Assembly (NCBI GenBank): GCA_000433875.1
Contig: HF993346.1
Span: forward strand, 5,849-69,848
Length of the DNA stretch: 64,000 bases
Source of the DNA: Firmicutes bacterium CAG:884
GTDB taxonomy: Bacteria; Bacillota_I; Bacilli_A; RF39; UBA660
Direction: 5' to 3'
Numbering within the stretch: position 1 is the stretch's first letter; every line of letters starts with the position of its first letter. This document shows positions 60,113 to 64,000 of the stretch, in pieces. A program made the translations under genes and the position numbers. The notes below the pieces were generated by a model. The model was not told the DNA's origin. It did not search any database and saw nothing but the letters and a program-made list of their open reading frames with translations.

Positions 60113-62644
60113 TTATTTTACCATTTCTTTTAATTTATACAAAATATTTAATGCATCCATTGGTGTTGTATTCATTGGATCAATTTTTTTAAGTTCTTCT
60201 TCTACTGGACTTTCTTTTTGAACTAAGTCATCTAGTGGTAATGCTTCTTGAATTTTGATGTCTCTTTTTCTTTCTTTATTTTCATAAACGTTTAATATTT
60301 GATCGGCTCTTTTTATTAAGTTATCTGGAAGTCCTGCTAAACGGGCTACGTGAATTCCATAACTTTTATCGATGCTTCCTTCTTCGATTTTGTGCAAAAA
60401 GGTAATGTTTCCGTCTTCTAGATGTGCACTTACGTGAATATTTTTTAAGTGTTTTAGATTATTTTCTAGGTCTGTTAATTCGTGGTAATGTGTACTAAAT
60501 AGCGTTTTACATTTTATGTTATCGTGAATGTATTCGATTATTGATTGAGCGAGTGCCATTCCATCGAATGTTGCTGTTCCTCTTCCTAATTCATCGAATA
60601 GGATTAAACTATTTTCGGTTGCTTTTTTTATTGCCATATTTGCTTCATTCATTTCAACCATAAATGTTGATTCACCGCTTACTAAGTCATCACTTGCACC
60701 GATTCTTGTAAATATTTTATCAAATATTGGTAAAAATGCTTCATCAGCTGGTACGAACGATCCCATTTGTGCCATTATAACAGTAATTGCGAACTGGCGC
60801 ATATATGTTGATTTTCCGGCCATATTTGGTCCTGTTATTAATAGAATGTTGGTATTTTTATCAAATTTAATATCATTTTTTACATAATTATTGATCACTT
60901 TTTCAATTACTGGGTGTCTATTTTCAATTATATTTACTTCGTTATTATGTGAGAATGTTGGTCTTACATAATTGTTTTCTTCAGTAATAGTTGCGAATGA
61001 TTGTAATACATCTATTTCGCTTATAATATGCGCGATAGCTTGTAATTTAACGATATATTCTTTTACTTTATTTCTTATTTCAATAAACATATCATATTCT
61101 AGTTTTATTATTTTTTCTTCGGCATTTAATATTAAATCTTCTTTTTCTTTTAAAACTTTACTTATATATCTTTCGGCTCCGGCTAGGGTTTGTTTTCTTT
61201 CATAGCCATATTCATCTTTTACTAAGTCCAAACTTCCTTTTGATACTTCTATATAATAGCCAAATACTCTATTGTATCCTACTTTTAGATTTTTAATACC
61301 AGTTCTTTCTCTTTCATCGTTTTCAAATTGTGCGATAAAATCTTTGCCGTTTTTACGAATGCTTTTTAATTCATCTAATTCTATACTATATCCTTCTTTT
61401 ATTAGTGAGCCTTCTTTTAGGGTTGTTGGTGCATCTTCATTGATACTTTTTTCGAGTAAATCATATAAGTCGTATGGTATTTCAAATAGTGTGTAATAAT
61501 TTATTTTTTTTAATATTTCTAGTATTATTGGTAAGTTTTTTAGAGAGTTTTTTAGTTGTAGTAGATCTCTTGCTGATGCTGATCCAAGTGCGATTCTTCC
61601 TGTTAGTCTTTCGATATCATATACGCCATCTAAGGCATCTCTTAAATCGCTTTTTAAGATAAACTCTTTAATTAATTTATCAACTATATCTAATCTTTTA
61701 TTGATTTCATCTTCTCTTATTAATGGGTTTTCAATATAGTTTTTAAGCATTCTTGCACCGGGTGCGGTTTTAGTTCTGTCCATTAGCCATAATAGTGAAT
61801 ATTGTCTTTGTTTTAGTCTTAATGTTTCGGTTAATTCAAGATTTCTTTTGGTGTGAATGTCCATTTTTAGATAATCGTTATTTTTGATAACGTTTGCTTT
61901 CATTAAATGGGATAAGTCTTGCATTTCTAGTTTTAATAGATAGTTTATTAAATATTCTATTGCTTTTATATATCTTATATCTTCAATGTCTTCGTATACA
62001 TATTTATAGTCAGGTAATGATTTATATTCGTTTATTATTGATACATCTATTTTATAGTGTTCCATTAATAGGTTTTTGATATTTATATCACATTTATCAT
62101 TCATTATTAGTTCTTTTATGCCTATATTTACAATTTCACTTATTATACTTGATATATCGTGATTTACTAGTGTAACATTTACTTCACCGGTTGATAAATC
62201 AATATATGATAAGGCATAGATGTGTTCAAAGTCTATTAATGCACCTATATAGTTATTTTCGGTTTCGAGTAAACTTTCATCTATTATTGTTCCTCTTGAT
62301 ACTATTTTAGTTAATCCTCTTTTTACAACACCTTTTGCTTCTTTTGGATCTTCTAATTGTTCACATATACCTACTTTATGGCCGTTTTCAACTAGTTTTT
62401 CCAAATACATATTTATAGCGTGATATGGTATTCCACACATTGGTATTCTTTCATCTAGTCCGGCATTTTTTCCGGTTAGGGTTAGTTCTAATTCTTTGCT
62501 TACGTTTATTGCATCTTCAAAAAACATTTCATAGAAATCGCCTAATCTAAACATTATAATAATGTCTGGATTATTTTGTTTTATTTCCATATATTGTCTC
62601 ATCATTGGGCTTACTTTATTTATATCTACGTCTGCTATTTTCAT
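60113..62644 (-). CDS. mutS: DNA mismatch repair protein MutS
   Basis: 843 aa. Recognises mismatches with the N-terminal GDFYEMFFEDA (Phe-x-Glu contact), connector, clamp, and an ATPase domain with Walker A GPNMAGKSTYMRQ, FTRIGASDDLVSGESTFMVEM, and Walker B LILFDELGRGTATFDG. Full length, with a C-terminal helix pair. ATG with AAGGAAGTGA site. No mutL within the window downstream. The gene order with nusB is unusual compared with mutS-mutL operons. Confidence 0.95.
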   Translation of the reverse strand: MKIADVDINKVSPMMRQYMEIKQNNPDIIIMFRLGDFYEMFFEDAINVSKELELTLTGKNAGLDERIPMCGIPYHAINMYLEKLVENGHKVGICEQLEDPKEAKGVVKRGLTKIVSRGTIIDESLLETENNYIGALIDFEHIYALSYIDLSTGEVNVTLVNHDISSIISEIVNIGIKELIMNDKCDINIKNLLMEHYKIDVSIINEYKSLPDYKYVYEDIEDIRYIKAIEYLINYLLKLEMQDLSHLMKANVIKNNDYLKMDIHTKRNLELTETLRLKQRQYSLLWLMDRTKTAPGARMLKNYIENPLIREDEINKRLDIVDKLIKEFILKSDLRDALDGVYDIERLTGRIALGSASARDLLQLKNSLKNLPIILEILKKINYYTLFEIPYDLYDLLEKSINEDAPTTLKEGSLIKEGYSIELDELKSIRKNGKDFIAQFENDERERTGIKNLKVGYNRVFGYYIEVSKGSLDLVKDEYGYERKQTLAGAERYISKVLKEKEDLILNAEEKIIKLEYDMFIEIRNKVKEYIVKLQAIAHIISEIDVLQSFATITEENNYVRPTFSHNNEVNIIENRHPVIEKVINNYVKNDIKFDKNTNILLITGPNMAGKSTYMRQFAITVIMAQMGSFVPADEAFLPIFDKIFTRIGASDDLVSGESTFMVEMNEANMAIKKATENSLILFDELGRGTATFDGMALAQSIIEYIHDNIKCKTLFSTHYHELTDLENNLKHLKNIHVSAHLEDGNITFLHKIEEGSIDKSYGIHVARLAGLPDNLIKRADQILNVYENKERKRDIKIQEALPLDDLVQKESPVEEELKKIDPMNTTPMDALNILYKLKEMVK

Positions 62645-62703
62645 TGTTTCACTTCCTTTATAAATTATATAATATTTTGCTTTATTTTTCTAGTATTTTG
62701 GTT

Positions 62704-62729
62704 AAAAGAAAAAGAACTTTCGTTCTTTT
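62704..62729 (-). terminator. Terminator of the minus-strand repeat surface protein gene
   Basis: AAAAGAAC (62710-62717), four-base loop, GTTCTTTT (62722-62729); T tract on the minus strand. Confidence 0.8.
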
Positions 62730-64000
62730 AGTCTATTTTTTTAAGTTCGATTCTTGCTTTTGCAGTAGCATCAGTACAAGTATCTCGCATTGCAGTTGCA
62801 ATTGTTTCAGTATCAGTCGTATAACCAATTATGATATGAGCCGATGAATCAGATGCAGCTTTAGAAAACATACTAGAATAACTAGTTGTACCAGTATTCA
62901 TTATATTTATTTGTGTTGTAAGTTTTTTACAGTTTTCAAACATACTAGCCATTTTAGTTACTTTTGATGTATCAAAACTACTTAAATCTAGACTTGTTAA
63001 GGATGAACAACCACCAAACATAGAATCCATATTCGTTACTTGTGATGTATTAAAATTACTTAAATCTAGACTTGTTAAGGATGAACACTTATAAAACATA
63101 TCACTTATATCTGTTACTTTTGGTGTATTAAAATTACTTAAATCCAAATTTGTCAAAGATGAACAATTATAAAACATCCACCCCATATTTGTTACACTTG
63201 ATGTATTAAAACTATTTAAAACTAAACTTGTTAAAGATGAACAACCAAAAAACATACTAGCCATTTTAGTTACTTTTGATGTATCAAAACTACTTAAGTC
63301 TAAACTTGTTAAGGAAGATGAACAACCAAAAAACATACTAGCCATTTTTGTTACACTTGATGTATTGAAACTACTTAAGTCTAAACTTGTTAAGGATGAA
63401 CAATTTTCAAACATATAGCTCATATCATCAACTTTTGATGTATTAAAATTACTTAAGTCCAATCTTGTCAATGATGAACAACCACCAAACATATAACGCC
63501 TATCTGTCACATTTGTTGTATTAAAACTATTTAAATCTAAACTTGTTAATGATGAACATACATAAAACATACGATACATATCTGTTACATTCGATGTATT
63601 AAAGTTATTGTTAAAATTAATTTGCACTAAATTTGATTTATATTTGTTATTATCATATTTAAAAAAAGAAAATATGTAACTACAATCAGATGGTGCAAAT
63701 ATTGGTGCTTCACTTACTATATATAAATTATATAATGGTTTTTCTATTGTTGTACTTGTACTACTATCTGTTTCAGATACTGTTAATCCACTATCTATTA
63801 AATAACCATATACTTTTTTATTTTGGCTTGAATTATATGATACATCCCAGCACAAATTTTCAGATGTACAATTACTAGGTAAATTACTTAAATCATTTCC
63901 AAAAGTGACTGTTCTTATATATGGTCTATATGTATTATTCCAAAATTCTGAATTGGCACTATACCCATTTTTCATCATTGCATATTCGCTTATTTGAACT
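62728..64000 (-). CDS. Second 26-residue-repeat surface protein, N-terminus beyond the window
   Basis: 424 residues visible; the frame runs off the right edge. The first visible residues (VQISEYAMMKNGYS) match the middle of the protein at 26102-27733 exactly apart from small changes, as does ITFGNDLSNLPS-like VTFGNDLSNLPS, so the missing part should hold the signal and TasA/CalY-like domain. Nine repeats follow, one with an extra Ser. The end NIMNTGTTSYSSMF...IIGYTTDTETIATAM matches the remnant at 7489-7716, so these share a last domain not found in the 26102 copy. The true gene is longer than shown. Confidence 0.88.
   Translation of the reverse strand, partial: VQISEYAMMKNGYSANSEFWNNTYRPYIRTVTFGNDLSNLPSNCTSENLCWDVSYNSSQNKKVYGYLIDSGLTVSETDSSTSTTIEKPLYNLYIVSEAPIFAPSDCSYIFSFFKYDNNKYKSNLVQINFNNNFNTSNVTDMYRMFYVCSSLTSLDLNSFNTTNVTDRRYMFGGCSSLTRLDLSNFNTSKVDDMSYMFENCSSLTSLDLSSFNTSSVTKMASMFFGCSSSLTSLDLSSFDTSKVTKMASMFFGCSSLTSLVLNSFNTSSVTNMGWMFYNCSSLTNLDLSNFNTPKVTDISDMFYKCSSLTSLDLSNFNTSQVTNMDSMFGGCSSLTSLDLSSFDTSKVTKMASMFENCKKLTTQINIMNTGTTSYSSMFSKAASDSSAHIIIGYTTDTETIATAMRDTCTDATAKARIELKKID
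62899..63603 (-). repeat. Nine tandem 78/81-bp coding repeats
   Basis: Minus-strand repeats starting at the Phe codon near 63603 and running to about 62899, 78 bp each except one of 81 bp. Two copies share FDTSKVTKMASMF, a sign of recent internal duplication. Confidence 0.85.

Noticed and set aside
1..64000. Use of the Mollicute code (TGA as tryptophan)
   Set aside because: TGA is the stop of many genes, often in ATGA overlaps with the next start (for example 9777, 28468, 45507), and TGG is used for tryptophan throughout.

Overview
The window is a low-GC, Gram-positive-type bacterial chromosome segment with very AT-rich intergenic DNA. Gene content points to an uncultured, probably gut-associated member of the Bacilli near the Erysipelotrichia/Mollicutes boundary. 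It carries spore-formation genes (sigG with a ylmC/ymxH-type neighbour, spoIVB, a spoIIM-like gene) and a meso-DAP-type murE, but also Mollicute-like traits: a short SMC, 26-residue DUF285 surface repeats and Asn at the rifampicin-site position 526 of RpoB. TGA is used as an ordinary stop codon, so the genetic code is standard. No rRNA, CRISPR array, prophage or transposase was seen.

Layout. 0.1-7.4 kb: rpoB-rpoC, then a decayed surface-protein fragment. 7.7-16.9 kb: a polyprenyl-phosphate glycosyltransferase (minus strand), maf, a pilin-like gene, trmH-rimM-trmD with two unknown genes, sigG-ylmC, an ApbE-like and a MurF-like gene that both look catalytically degenerate, and murE. 17-26 kb: a uracil-permease gene behind a leader terminator; a fic gene bracketed by double-hairpin repeats; tRNA-Thr and tRNA-Gln; and a divergent MarR-controlled locus (permease one way, marR plus a heterodimeric ABC exporter and a CDF metal exporter the other way). 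26-28 kb: a complete 26-residue-repeat surface protein. 28-38 kb: tcdA, smc, lemA-htpX, ATP-grasp, def, a divergent ABC protein, a sugar-1-phosphate transferase and a DUF3048 lipoprotein. 38-49 kb: a kinase-like protein, tRNA-Glu and tRNA-Met, a CBS/DRTGG-type pyrophosphatase, a transglutaminase-like protein, two tandem lipoproteins, queH, uppP, holA, rarA and xerD.

At 49.1 kb there is a 28-bp dif-like site beside xerD, in an extremely AT-rich 0.6-kb stretch. Most genes to its left are on the plus strand, and all recognised genes but one to its right (49.7-64 kb) are on the minus strand. That is what a replication terminus, where the two replichores meet, should look like. The right arm holds an HTH gene, mnmA, spoIIM, mscL, a phosphohexomutase, LysM and L,D-transpeptidase wall proteins, a frameshifted sortase, spoIVB, xseBA-nusB, mutS and a second, truncated-by-the-window repeat surface protein.

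Genes fall into compact operons with ATGA or short overlaps. Promoters are usually a weak -35 with a 17-bp spacer and an extended TGnTATAAT -10. Convergent pairs share bidirectional hairpin terminators.
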